Assembly (NCBI GenBank): GCA_937893205.1
Contig: CALBJU010000160.1
Location: 1 to 6,869, forward strand
Length of the DNA stretch: 6,869 bases
From: an uncultured Bacteroidota bacterium
GTDB lineage: Bacteria > Bacteroidota > Rhodothermia > Rhodothermales > UBA10348
Reading direction: 5' to 3'
The notes under the pieces are model-generated. The model had not been told where the DNA came from and searched no databases. It saw nothing but the letters and a program-made list of their open reading frames with translations. Each line of letters opens with the position of its first letter. Positions within the stretch are counted from its first letter, which is position 1. Positions 1 to 5,835 of the stretch are shown in pieces. A program made the position numbers and the translations under genes.

Positions 1-229
1 GATCAATATTTTCAGATAAAAGCCCAATCGCTTTCACCATGTCTTCGAGAGGACCATTGAACTCATTCTCTGTGCCTAGTGCTCTGGCAAGCTCTCCGAG
101 CAGTTCTACATTGCCGGAAATAACTGACAACGGGTTGTTCGCGTCGTGATGCACCTTCGAAAGATTGCGGCGAATGCTCTCCAGCTTCTCCCGCAGGTCT
201 TTTCTTATGGATTGCTCGGTTTCCGTCAT
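1..229 (-). CDS. Soluble sensor histidine kinase, N-terminal part (cut by window edge)
   Basis: The first 76 codons are visible; the 3' end lies outside the window. After a charged N-terminal helix (residues 2-26) comes a HisKA-type H-box, HHDANNPLSVISGN, with H28 the likely phosphorylated histidine and N32-P33 conserved, as in the dimerization/phosphotransfer domain of two-component kinases. The ATP-binding domain should follow beyond position 1. No membrane segment or PAS domain precedes the H-box, so the protein as it starts here is cytosolic. The start is well supported: the coding strand has AGGA about 5 bases before ATG, and an in-frame TAG lies three codons upstream, which rules out read-through from the neighbour. 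It lies 37 bp downstream of the double-PAS sensor gene and probably in its operon, so it is likely that sensor's kinase partner. A small H-box protein with a degenerate ATPase domain cannot be excluded. Confidence 0.8.
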   Translation of the reverse strand, partial: MTETEQSIRKDLREKLESIRRNLSKVHHDANNPLSVISGNVELLGELARALGTENEFNGPLEDMVKAIGLLSENID

Positions 230-233
230 CGCG

Positions 234-237
234 TCCT
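234..237 (-). promoter_or_regulatory. Ribosome binding site of the histidine kinase gene
   Basis: The coding strand reads TTTTTAGGACGCGATG, putting AGGA five bases before the ATG at 229. It is among the clearest Shine-Dalgarno matches in the window. It supports independent translation initiation of the kinase rather than fusion with the sensor gene upstream. Confidence 0.55.
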
Positions 238-266
238 AAAAATATCGTGTCCTATGAATACCGTAC

Positions 267-1742
267 TCACGTAACCGGTTCCCTGGTATTAGGGGACTTA
301 TGCGTAACGCTCACATCGAGCGTAGCCCAAAGCACGCCGACCGATCCACGGCCCTGAAGATCGATCTCAGACGCATGCCACCTGCTCGAGACGGTACCAG
401 CCGTGGTCCGGATGTTCAACTCCTGACTCCGCTTTTCTGGCGCCCCATCAATCCACGACTTGAACATTTTTCGCTCCTCGCGATTCGGGAAGATCTTTTG
501 GGTAAACGACCTCATGTCGCTCACAGAATCTGTGTCCACTCCCGTAATCATTCGAGCCGCTGGAGACCAGAAGAGGAGTTCTGCCTTATCGTCAAATACC
601 ACAACAAATTGTCCGGTCGCTTTGAGGACGCCCCTCAGCAAATCATCACCGGAACTCGACGCTATCGCCGCTTCCGCGGCTACCGCATCGATATCGACAG
701 GTGAACCGTCTCCTGAGTGCCCTTTATCTGGTGCCAACCCGGGCTCAAGATCGATTTCAGCCGGAGATGATGAATGATTCAAATCGGTAATGTCCAGCAA
801 CTTCTCGGCAATAATCACATGAGCAGATTTGCCGCGGTGCCTCAGAGGATAAATACTGATGGCCAGCGGCTCCGAAATCTCATCCACCTCCGAAGGGAAA
901 ACTTCTATTCGGCTGACTCCAACTTTGGGTGAGTCCGCATGAGAAAACCATTTCTCCAGCATCGTTACGGGCAATATTCCCGTCATGAGCGCAACATTCC
1001 GGCCCGTGATCCACTGCTTTTCTGCGTCGAGCCTTTCTGCGAGGGCGCGATTGCAATCAACGATGATTGATTCCGAATCTCGAATCAGCGCCATCGCGGG
1101 CATTGCATCAAATACGCTCCGGAAGCGAAAATGAGTTTCAGCCAAGAGCATTTCTCTCGATTGAAGGCGACGTGCCAGGTCGACGACGCAATCTGCGTGA
1201 CCACCCAATGCAGGAGCGGTCTCCGCCCATAGTCGATCCAGGGCTGCTTCGGATACCGAGTGTCCGCGGACCAGTTCAATCGTCCGGTCATCCAGTTTTC
1301 GAAGGGGTCCTGAAATTTTTTGTTTTAAAGTGACGCCAACGAGAGTTGCCACCAATATCCACAGGATGAGACTCATGCCGAGAATAATTCCGAGATACCA
1401 CAACCCCCGCATCCACATTGAATTTGACCGGGCCACGATGACTACCCACCGTCCCAGCTCCGCATTATGAAGGGCGGTCATTACAAGTCGTTGTTCTCCA
1501 AACCTGACACGCTCCTGAATCATTCCCGAGCCCTTTCCGTCGAGCATACCCCACCATCGTTCGTCGAGGCGTTGCCCTATGTCATCCGCGCGGTTGGAGG
1601 CCATGATGTCCCCGGTGGCGCTAAGCACCCATACACGCTCGTAACCCCTGTTTTGGCTTAATATTGTGAGTCCGTTGCGACCAGGATTGACCACTGCGCT
1701 GGTCTCAAAATGGCTCGAGCGGTTGCCTGCTGCTCCATCCAC
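267..1742 (-). CDS. Membrane-bound double-PAS sensor protein, main part (frame-shifted from its N-terminus)
   Basis: This open frame of 491 codons holds most of a membrane sensor without its own kinase domain. In order it has an extracytoplasmic segment (about residues 12-108, with a VWVLSATGDIMAS strand-turn-strand typical of PAS/Cache-like sensor folds), one transmembrane helix (113-137), a HAMP-like linker (138-200), PAS domain 1 (about 205-320), a low-complexity acidic linker (325-365) and PAS domain 2 (about 367-478). It stops 13 residues after DVS, where a kinase domain would normally begin; the H-box is instead in the next gene, 37 bp on. The GTG at 1742 is probably not the real start. 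Residues 1-11 look like out-of-frame translation, and the missing first transmembrane segment is encoded in the other frame just upstream (1711-1933). Adding one T at 1707-1710 gives a 555-residue protein with two membrane segments. The fold assignments are from sequence pattern only, and the ligand is unknown. Confidence 0.72.
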   Translation of the reverse strand: MDGAAGNRSSHFETSAVVNPGRNGLTILSQNRGYERVWVLSATGDIMASNRADDIGQRLDERWWGMLDGKGSGMIQERVRFGEQRLVMTALHNAELGRWVVIVARSNSMWMRGLWYLGIILGMSLILWILVATLVGVTLKQKISGPLRKLDDRTIELVRGHSVSEAALDRLWAETAPALGGHADCVVDLARRLQSREMLLAETHFRFRSVFDAMPAMALIRDSESIIVDCNRALAERLDAEKQWITGRNVALMTGILPVTMLEKWFSHADSPKVGVSRIEVFPSEVDEISEPLAISIYPLRHRGKSAHVIIAEKLLDITDLNHSSSPAEIDLEPGLAPDKGHSGDGSPVDIDAVAAEAAIASSSGDDLLRGVLKATGQFVVVFDDKAELLFWSPAARMITGVDTDSVSDMRSFTQKIFPNREERKMFKSWIDGAPEKRSQELNIRTTAGTVSSRWHASEIDLQGRGSVGVLWATLDVSVTHKSPNTREPVT

Positions 1743-1933
1743 GCTTCGTTGTTGAGCCTGTTGTACTCAAAAGCGGATAATAGAATCGTCACAACGAGCA
1801 GCAGAGACCCGAAGGGAAATAAAATGCGCGACGTAAGCTGTCGCAAGGGAATGCCAAGTCGAACGGCGGAGGTTCGTGTCACGGTAGTAATCCTGAATAG
1901 ATTATCGCATACCCGGACATCCCCAATTTTCAT
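1658..1933 (-). CDS. N-terminal piece of the double-PAS sensor, out of frame with the rest
   Basis: This 91-codon frame starts at ATG 1933, 10 bp after the LON-domain gene. Residues 37-55 (ILFPFGSLLLVVTILLSAF) form a clear transmembrane segment preceded by basic residues. The polar, helical NRLNNEAWMEQQATARA that follows is usual at the start of the extracytoplasmic domain of membrane sensors. After residue 75 the frame becomes meaningless and stops at 1658, while the frame 267-1742 becomes meaningful at its F12. The switch falls on GCC ATT TTG AG. With five T instead of four it reads Ala-Ile-Phe-Glu-Thr, joining the two pieces exactly. It is therefore read as the true 5' end of the same gene, split by a one-base deletion or a homopolymer sequencing error. 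A natural 91-residue protein is unlikely. Confidence 0.7.
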   Translation of the reverse strand: MKIGDVRVCDNLFRITTVTRTSAVRLGIPLRQLTSRILFPFGSLLLVVTILLSAFEYNRLNNEAWMEQQATARAILRPAQWSILVATDSQY

Positions 1934-1943
1934 GCCACTTGAT

Positions 1944-2576
1944 TCAGGATTCCGGCGGGAAATCTTTGAAATGCCCGTTGGTGCGTATCTGTTTTCGTAT
2001 CGATTCCGCTTCTTCGACTGCAGGAATGAACTGCTGCAGGTGGTCGATCAAGTATTTTATCCTCGAAGATTCCGCATCATCCTCCAGCACGTTCTGCTTC
2101 TGCTCCAACGTCAGGCCGGCATTGTGCGCGATGAAATACGACAGTCGATTTCGATCCTGATAGAGTGACGGGGATGGCGTACGACCCGCCAGCTCGAGAA
2201 GCTTGATGTGCTGCGCTATGAGCCGCTCAATCAACTCCGCTTCGGATTGCTCTTTCTGATCAATCACAGTTTCGAAGTCGGCTGTCAGATAGGTCCTGCT
2301 GTGATAGACGTGGGTAATTCGGAATCTTTCCAGTCCCGTGACAATCACGTTTTTACGCCCATCTTCAAAGGTTTCGGTGACTTTCCCGATGCTGGCGGTG
2401 CATCCAATTTCTTTCAGTTTGCCATCGGTGATGAGTACGATTCCGAAGGGCGCCTTCTCCTGAAGACAGTCCGATATCAGATCTATGTATTTGCCTTCAA
2501 AAATGTGGAGCGGCAGCACTTCGTCCGGGTAGAGTACGATCTCCAGCGGAAACAGAGGAAGGGCATCGAGCTGCAT
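1944..2576 (-). CDS. Stand-alone LON substrate-binding (LAN) domain protein
   Basis: This 210-residue protein begins with the N-terminal signature of the Lon protease substrate-binding domain: LPLFPLEIVLYPDEVLPLHIFEGKY at residues 6-30. Then comes FGIVL (44-48), an IGCTASIGKV strand (57-66) and the conserved GLERFRI (81-87). A helical part (about 105-195) ends in a charged tail. There is no AAA+ or Ser-Lys protease domain, and the length fits the family of free LAN-domain proteins, so it is not Lon protease. Members of this family are widespread, but their role is poorly defined; peptide or protein binding is assumed from the Lon domain. It is cytosolic, with no signal peptide. ATG 2576 immediately precedes the domain; only a weak GAAG precedes it. 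It is the first gene of the apparent minus-strand operon, with 10 bp to the sensor gene. Confidence 0.85.
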   Translation of the reverse strand: MQLDALPLFPLEIVLYPDEVLPLHIFEGKYIDLISDCLQEKAPFGIVLITDGKLKEIGCTASIGKVTETFEDGRKNVIVTGLERFRITHVYHSRTYLTADFETVIDQKEQSEAELIERLIAQHIKLLELAGRTPSPSLYQDRNRLSYFIAHNAGLTLEQKQNVLEDDAESSRIKYLIDHLQQFIPAVEEAESIRKQIRTNGHFKDFPPES

Positions 2577-2743
2577 AAAACTTCGAATCCACGAAAGATG
2601 TGACGAAGGAACGGGAACGCTCTAACACCCGGAATGGCTTGGGGTGCCGGGCTTTGGTCTCGGAGATGTATTTTTACTCAATCGATACACTCTGCCGGTA
2701 CATTCAGCCGGTATAATTTTTCCAGCCATCCTCACAACGCGCA
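2577..2743. promoter_or_regulatory. Divergent promoter region between the LON-domain operon and the outer-membrane barrel gene
   Basis: This 167-bp non-coding stretch separates two genes transcribed away from each other, so it should carry promoters for both. For the minus strand, TTGTGA (2732-2737) with TTATAC or TATACC (2710-2716) at a spacing of 15-16 is a possible -35/-10 pair, leaving a leader of roughly 125 bases. For the plus strand, TATAAT is at 2712-2717. The two -10 candidates overlap, so the promoters could exclude each other. Short direct repeats of GCCGGTA at 2694-2700 and 2707-2713 lie at this point. None of this is tested; motif matches of this size occur by chance. Confidence 0.4.
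2712..2717 (+). promoter_or_regulatory. Candidate -10 element of the barrel gene
   Basis: A perfect TATAAT lies 26 bases before ATG 2744 and would give a leader of about 20 bases. No good -35 hexamer is found 16-18 bp upstream (the sequence there is ACTCTG or similar). It would therefore need an activator or a non-canonical sigma factor, or it is a chance match. Confidence 0.3.
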
Positions 2744-4117
2744 ATGCTCAGATTGGGACGAGACAACTGTCCTGCTGTCGATCCAATATCGTTTCGACAG
2801 CGAACCGCGTGGGCGCTCCTCGTCGCGTCGATTCTGACCTCGCTGTGCGCGCCCGACTCGTATGCGCAGCGATCACTCTTCGGCTCTGTGGATGATCCGG
2901 AAGAACAGTCAAACGTCGCTTGGTGGGAGTCATACTCTGAATTTCAGACGGCCGGCGGCTTCTCCCTGATCGGTCCTCAATGGAGAACGGCGGGGCTGCT
3001 CGAGTGGTCTTCCTACCGAACGAACACCTCGTTCCGCCTCTCTTCCACTTTTCGGGCCGGGTTATACGGCGCGTACGAACCGGATAGCGACGAGTTGTAC
3101 GATCTTCTGCGGGTCGTTGAATTTGCCCGGTATCGCCCTGCTCGAGGTGGCGCTTACGTCCGGATTGGTCCCCTTGATAGAGCCCGGCTAGGAAACGGAT
3201 ACCTTGTCAATTTTCTATCCACTGAGGCCAGCTGGGATGAAAGGACCCTCGGCCTGGAAGCCAGATTCGAAGGGAGATATGTTGCGCTTGAAACCATCTC
3301 GGCCGATATATCCAGAGCCGGTTTGATTGGCGCCCGACTGTCCCTGTCGCCATTTCGAAAAAACTCTTCGAACTTGCACGCCCTCACCCTCGGCGTTTCA
3401 ATGATGCAGGATCGCGACGTAACACTCGACAACGGAGACCGCTTTCGGGGTGTCGAATTCGATGTTCGATACGTCGCATTCAATAACGGAGGCTTTGACT
3501 TCATCCCTTTCGCAAGTTTTGGTCAACTGAAGGGTTTCGGCCAGGGAATCTTAATCGGTGCCGATCTGGAGAATGATAATTTTATTGATCTGGCCCGTGT
3601 CCACATGCGTCTGGCCCTTCAGTACAACAGTTCGGATTTTTTGCCCGGGTATTTCGGAAGTTTCTACGGCGTCAGCAATATGCAGTCGAGAATACTTGAG
3701 AATCAAAACGGGCCGCCGGTGGACGTGGCCCTGCGAGATGTCCAGAGGGGCAAGTCTGTCAACACGGAGCTTCGTGTCCTGGTTTTCGAGCGGTTCGAAT
3801 TCTGGTACGCTTTCATGAGGTACCACGGTGTCCAGAAGCTCAGCGAGTATCACCTTCGGCTGTTTTTTCGCACGCCGCGATTTACGCTCGCGGTCGGACA
3901 GGACCGGCGTGGATTGAAAGGCCTCCTGTCCCTTCTGGGGGAGCTGGGAGAAGAAAACAGGATGAGATTCGAATTCGCCTACCGTGTTTTCTCCTCCTTC
4001 TGGGTGCAATTTGATGCGCACTACACCTACTTGCGAGTCACGGACACAGGAGACTCAAAGGGCTACAGTATTCAGCGGCGATTCGACCCATTAATGGGCC
4101 TGAGAGTGCGATTTTGA
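2744..4117 (+). CDS. Putative outer-membrane beta-barrel protein, function unknown
   Basis: This 457-residue protein has an N-terminal export signal: basic RQR at 18-20, hydrophobic AWALLVASILTSL at 22-34, and a likely signal peptidase I site after SYA (41|42). The nearby TSLC lacks the Gly/Ala/Ser before Cys expected of a lipobox, so it is probably not a lipoprotein. The mature part is rich in alternating aromatic/hydrophobic and polar residues typical of amphipathic beta-strands (for example FRLSSTFRAGLYGAY, MRFEFAYRVF, WVQFDAHYTYL). It ends RVRF with a C-terminal Phe, as in many proteins inserted by the BAM complex. I do not recognise a named family. The motif around residues 140-173 (IGPLDRARLGNGYLVNFLS) may be useful for searching. 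The first ATG is used; there is no clear Shine-Dalgarno and no other ATG before the signal. It is monocistronic, convergent with nadA 6 bp away. Confidence 0.75.
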   Translation: MLRLGRDNCPAVDPISFRQRTAWALLVASILTSLCAPDSYAQRSLFGSVDDPEEQSNVAWWESYSEFQTAGGFSLIGPQWRTAGLLEWSSYRTNTSFRLSSTFRAGLYGAYEPDSDELYDLLRVVEFARYRPARGGAYVRIGPLDRARLGNGYLVNFLSTEASWDERTLGLEARFEGRYVALETISADISRAGLIGARLSLSPFRKNSSNLHALTLGVSMMQDRDVTLDNGDRFRGVEFDVRYVAFNNGGFDFIPFASFGQLKGFGQGILIGADLENDNFIDLARVHMRLALQYNSSDFLPGYFGSFYGVSNMQSRILENQNGPPVDVALRDVQRGKSVNTELRVLVFERFEFWYAFMRYHGVQKLSEYHLRLFFRTPRFTLAVGQDRRGLKGLLSLLGELGEENRMRFEFAYRVFSSFWVQFDAHYTYLRVTDTGDSKGYSIQRRFDPLMGLRVRF

Positions 4118-4123
4118 CGTAGT

Positions 4124-5206
4124 TCAGACGATCGCCAAACTCATTTCCATCATTTTCTCAAGCGGCGCCAGCGCTTTGATTCGAATTTCTTCGTCCATTT
4201 TGATCTCCGGCGCTTCATACTTCAGGCAGAGGTACAGTTTTTCGATGGTATTGAGGCGCATATGGGGGCACTGACTGCAATTGCAGCCTCCCTCCGGAGG
4301 AGCGGGAATAAACGTCTTTGACGGGGAGTCTTTCTGCATCTGGTAAAGAATACCCTCCTCCGTGGCGATGATGAACGTATCGAAGGGCTCTTCGACTGCA
4401 AATCGCCTTATTTGACTCGTGGATCCCACAAAATCTGCCTGGCGCAGCACGGGCTCGTCACACTCCGGATGCGCGAGGACGGGCACACCGGGGTAGCGGA
4501 CCTTCAATCGGACGAGTTTTTGTTCGCTGAACGTCTGATGTACGATGCAAACTCCGTCCCACAGGACCATATTTCGGCCCAGTTTTCTGTTCAGATAGCC
4601 CCCCAGGTTTTTGTCGGGGGCAAAAATGATCGGTTGATCTTCTGGAAACTGCCTCACGATGTGTTCGGCATTGGAAGAGGTGCAAATCACGTCGCTCTGC
4701 GCCTTGGTCGCCGCGGAACAGTTGATGTAGGACACGACGATGTGATCGGGATGCTGCTCCTTGAAACGGGCGAACTCATCTGCGGGACAGGCATCTGCCA
4801 GAGAGCAGCCAGCGTTCAGATCCGGGAGCAGGACCGTCTTCGACGGATTGAAAATTTTCGCGGTTTCCGCCATGAAATGGACGCCAGCGAAAACGATGAT
4901 ATCCGCATGGGTGTCGGCAGCCCTGCGGGCAAGACCCAGTGAATCACCTACGTAATCAGCAATATCCTGAATCGCTGGTTCCTGGTAGTAATGGGCCAGG
5001 AGAATGGCATTTTTCTCCACCTTCAACCGATCAATTTCGGTATAAAGATCGAGGGCGGGGTCAATTGAGTGATTGACATACCCAACGAGGAGATCGTATT
5101 CAGGTCCGGCTTCCACGGAAACGACTGGCTGACGTTGAATATTGTGGGCAAATCTGGAGTGATTGAATCCTATTCCGTGCCACGTAGAACGTTCCAGTCT
5201 CCACAT
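4124..5206 (-). CDS. nadA: Quinolinate synthase
   Basis: NadA condenses iminoaspartate with dihydroxyacetone phosphate to quinolinate, the second step of de novo NAD synthesis from aspartate, using an oxygen-sensitive [4Fe-4S] cluster in the cytosol. Family motifs are clear throughout: ILLAHYYQ (68-75), DIADYVGDSL (81-90), FAGVHFMAETAKI (106-118), LLPDLNAGCSLADACP (126-141), WDGVCIVHQTF (216-226), LAHPECDEPV (244-253) and EGGCNCSQCPHM (305-316). The cluster ligands expected by comparison with known NadA are C134, C220 and C313; C313 is the last Cys of the C-terminal group, just before P-x-M. The catalytic core begins near residue 53, and the first 30 residues look unlike NadA. A GTG at 5116 (residue 31) giving 330 residues is a credible alternative start. 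No nadB or nadC is in view. The gene is divergent from arsC. Confidence 0.96.
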   Translation of the reverse strand: MWRLERSTWHGIGFNHSRFAHNIQRQPVVSVEAGPEYDLLVGYVNHSIDPALDLYTEIDRLKVEKNAILLAHYYQEPAIQDIADYVGDSLGLARRAADTHADIIVFAGVHFMAETAKIFNPSKTVLLPDLNAGCSLADACPADEFARFKEQHPDHIVVSYINCSAATKAQSDVICTSSNAEHIVRQFPEDQPIIFAPDKNLGGYLNRKLGRNMVLWDGVCIVHQTFSEQKLVRLKVRYPGVPVLAHPECDEPVLRQADFVGSTSQIRRFAVEEPFDTFIIATEEGILYQMQKDSPSKTFIPAPPEGGCNCSQCPHMRLNTIEKLYLCLKYEAPEIKMDEEIRIKALAPLEKMMEMSLAIV

Positions 5207-5215
5207 GCGCGCGCA
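5204..5215. repeat. Perfect 12-bp palindrome upstream of nadA
   Basis: CATGCGCGCATG is self-complementary over all 12 bases and covers the first ATG of the nadA frame (5204-5206). A second, shorter palindrome GAACGTTC lies at 5187-5194. If nadA actually starts at GTG 5116, both are in the nadA leader or promoter, where an operator could sit. Binding is not shown, and the site could equally be chance alternation of G and C. Confidence 0.35.
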
Positions 5216-5241
5216 TGCGATATTTCGCTATTTTGTCTGTG

Positions 5242-5257
5242 TCCCTGACGAAACAGG
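5242..5257 (+). other. Small hairpin in the arsC leader
   Basis: CCCTG ACGAAA CAGGG forms a 5-bp stem with a 6-base loop, 27 bases before the arsC start. It has no T-run, so it is not an intrinsic terminator. The stem is too short to claim a riboregulator. Confidence 0.2.
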
Positions 5258-5275
5258 GCCTCGCATCCCACCAAC

Positions 5276-5280
5276 AAGAG
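5276..5280 (+). promoter_or_regulatory. Ribosome binding site deciding the arsC GTG start
   Basis: AAGAG is followed by four bases and then GTG at 5285. The protein's catalytic loop begins at residue 10 and no ATG occurs before codon 24, which is past it. The GTG with this weak site is therefore the only start that keeps the active site. Confidence 0.45.
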
Positions 5281-5284
5281 TCCC

Positions 5285-5695
5285 GTGCACAAAAAGAAGA
5301 TTCTGTTCCTGTGTACTCATAACAGCTCCCGATCGCAGTTGGCGGAGGGCTTAATGCGACACCTGTTCGGAGATCGATTCGAAGTTTTCAGCGCGGGTAC
5401 CCAGGCCAGAGGCGTTCGGCCCGAGGTGCTCACGGTGCTGGAAGAATTGGGTATCGACGCAGGCGGACAATCTTCGAAGACGATCGATCAACTGGGCGGA
5501 CTCGGCGCTGAGTGCGTCGTCACGGTCTGCGACGATGCGCGCGAAAAGTGTCCCCACGTACTTGGTCGCGAACAGACCTTCCACCAGAACTTTTTTGATC
5601 CCTCTACCCTGGATGGCACTCTTAAGGAGCGCACGACGGCATTCCGAAAATCACGGGATGAGATAATGACCTGGCTGAAAGCGACATTTCGCTGA
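5285..5695 (+). CDS. arsC: Arsenate reductase, thioredoxin-coupled type (low-molecular-weight phosphatase fold)
   Basis: It would reduce arsenate to arsenite in the cytosol through a cysteine relay regenerated by thioredoxin. The 136-residue protein carries the P-loop C10-T-H-N-S-S-R16 (CX5R) at the N-terminus, then C82 and C89 in VTVCDDAREKCP, and D105 in FFDPS. All four fall at the same residue numbers as C10/R16/C82/C89/D105 of the well-studied Staphylococcus plasmid pI258 ArsC. This set separates it from plain tyrosine phosphatases, which lack the later Cys pair, and from the glutaredoxin-type ArsC of E. coli. Position 15 is Ser where some homologues have a non-essential Cys. The start is GTG. 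No arsR, arsB/acr3 or arsM is nearby; it stands alone between divergent nadA and convergent glyS. A physiological role as a tyrosine phosphatase is possible but less likely. Confidence 0.9.
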   Translation: MHKKKILFLCTHNSSRSQLAEGLMRHLFGDRFEVFSAGTQARGVRPEVLTVLEELGIDAGGQSSKTIDQLGGLGAECVVTVCDDAREKCPHVLGREQTFHQNFFDPSTLDGTLKERTTAFRKSRDEIMTWLKATFR

Positions 5696-5697
5696 GT

Positions 5698-5833
5698 GTG
5701 CGACATCCACTGGCGCGCATCCGCTACGAGCGTGCGTCCTCTATGGGCGCGCATCCGATACGAGCGTGCGACAGCTACTGGTGCGAGGCCCCTACAGGCG
5801 CGCGACATCATTTGGCGAGCGTTCCGGATCGAT
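5698..5833. repeat. Degenerate tandem repeat, four units of 34 bp
   Basis: Units begin at 5698, 5732, 5766 and 5800, each opening with G(T/C)GCG, exactly 34 bp apart. Units 1 and 2 share 28 of 34 bases, including a 25-base block (5712-5736 and 5746-5770) with a single difference at its 13th base; its left end is GGCGCGCATCCG. Unit 3 matches unit 1 at 25 of 34 positions. Unit 4 is well preserved in its first 25 bases (GCGACATC and TGGCG intact), then decays just before the glyS stop codon. The array fills almost all of the 140-bp gap between the convergent arsC and glyS genes. The period is not a multiple of three, so it is not a protein repeat. In unit 1, CGCT-ACG-AGCG (5722-5732) can form a short hairpin, which is lost in unit 2. 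Confidence 0.75.
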
Positions 5834-5835
5834 TC

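Noticed and set aside
230..266. A second frameshift or stop breaking a fused sensor-kinase
   Set aside because: The kinase has its own AGGA site, and in-frame stops lie in both frames between the two genes, so two genes fit better than one broken gene.
1700..1720. Programmed -1 ribosomal frameshift in the sensor gene
   Set aside because: GCC ATT TTG does not fit X XXY YYZ and I see no obvious downstream stimulatory structure. A one-base indel explains it more simply.
1944..2576. Truncated Lon protease
   Set aside because: The LAN domain is complete and followed by a normal helical tail and stop. No AAA+ or protease remnants lie downstream; it matches stand-alone family length.
3551..4021. 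Long minus-strand open frame opposite the barrel gene (156 codons)
   Set aside because: The plus-strand frame has a signal peptide and barrel pattern; the antisense frame shows no domain or start signal.
4087..4098. Perfect palindrome CCCATTAATGGG near the convergent barrel-gene/nadA ends, as a terminator
   Set aside because: The stem is only 4-5 bp with a tiny loop, it lies inside the coding sequence, and no T-run follows directly. Probably chance.
4412..4942. Long plus-strand open frame opposite nadA (176 codons)
   Set aside because: It is antisense to strongly conserved NadA motifs; its composition is that of a mirrored codon bias, with no signal or start support.
5698..5833. CRISPR-like array
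   Set aside because: The near-identical 25-base blocks are separated by only 9 bases, the other units are degenerate, and no cas genes are present. It is a tandem repeat, not repeats with unique spacers.
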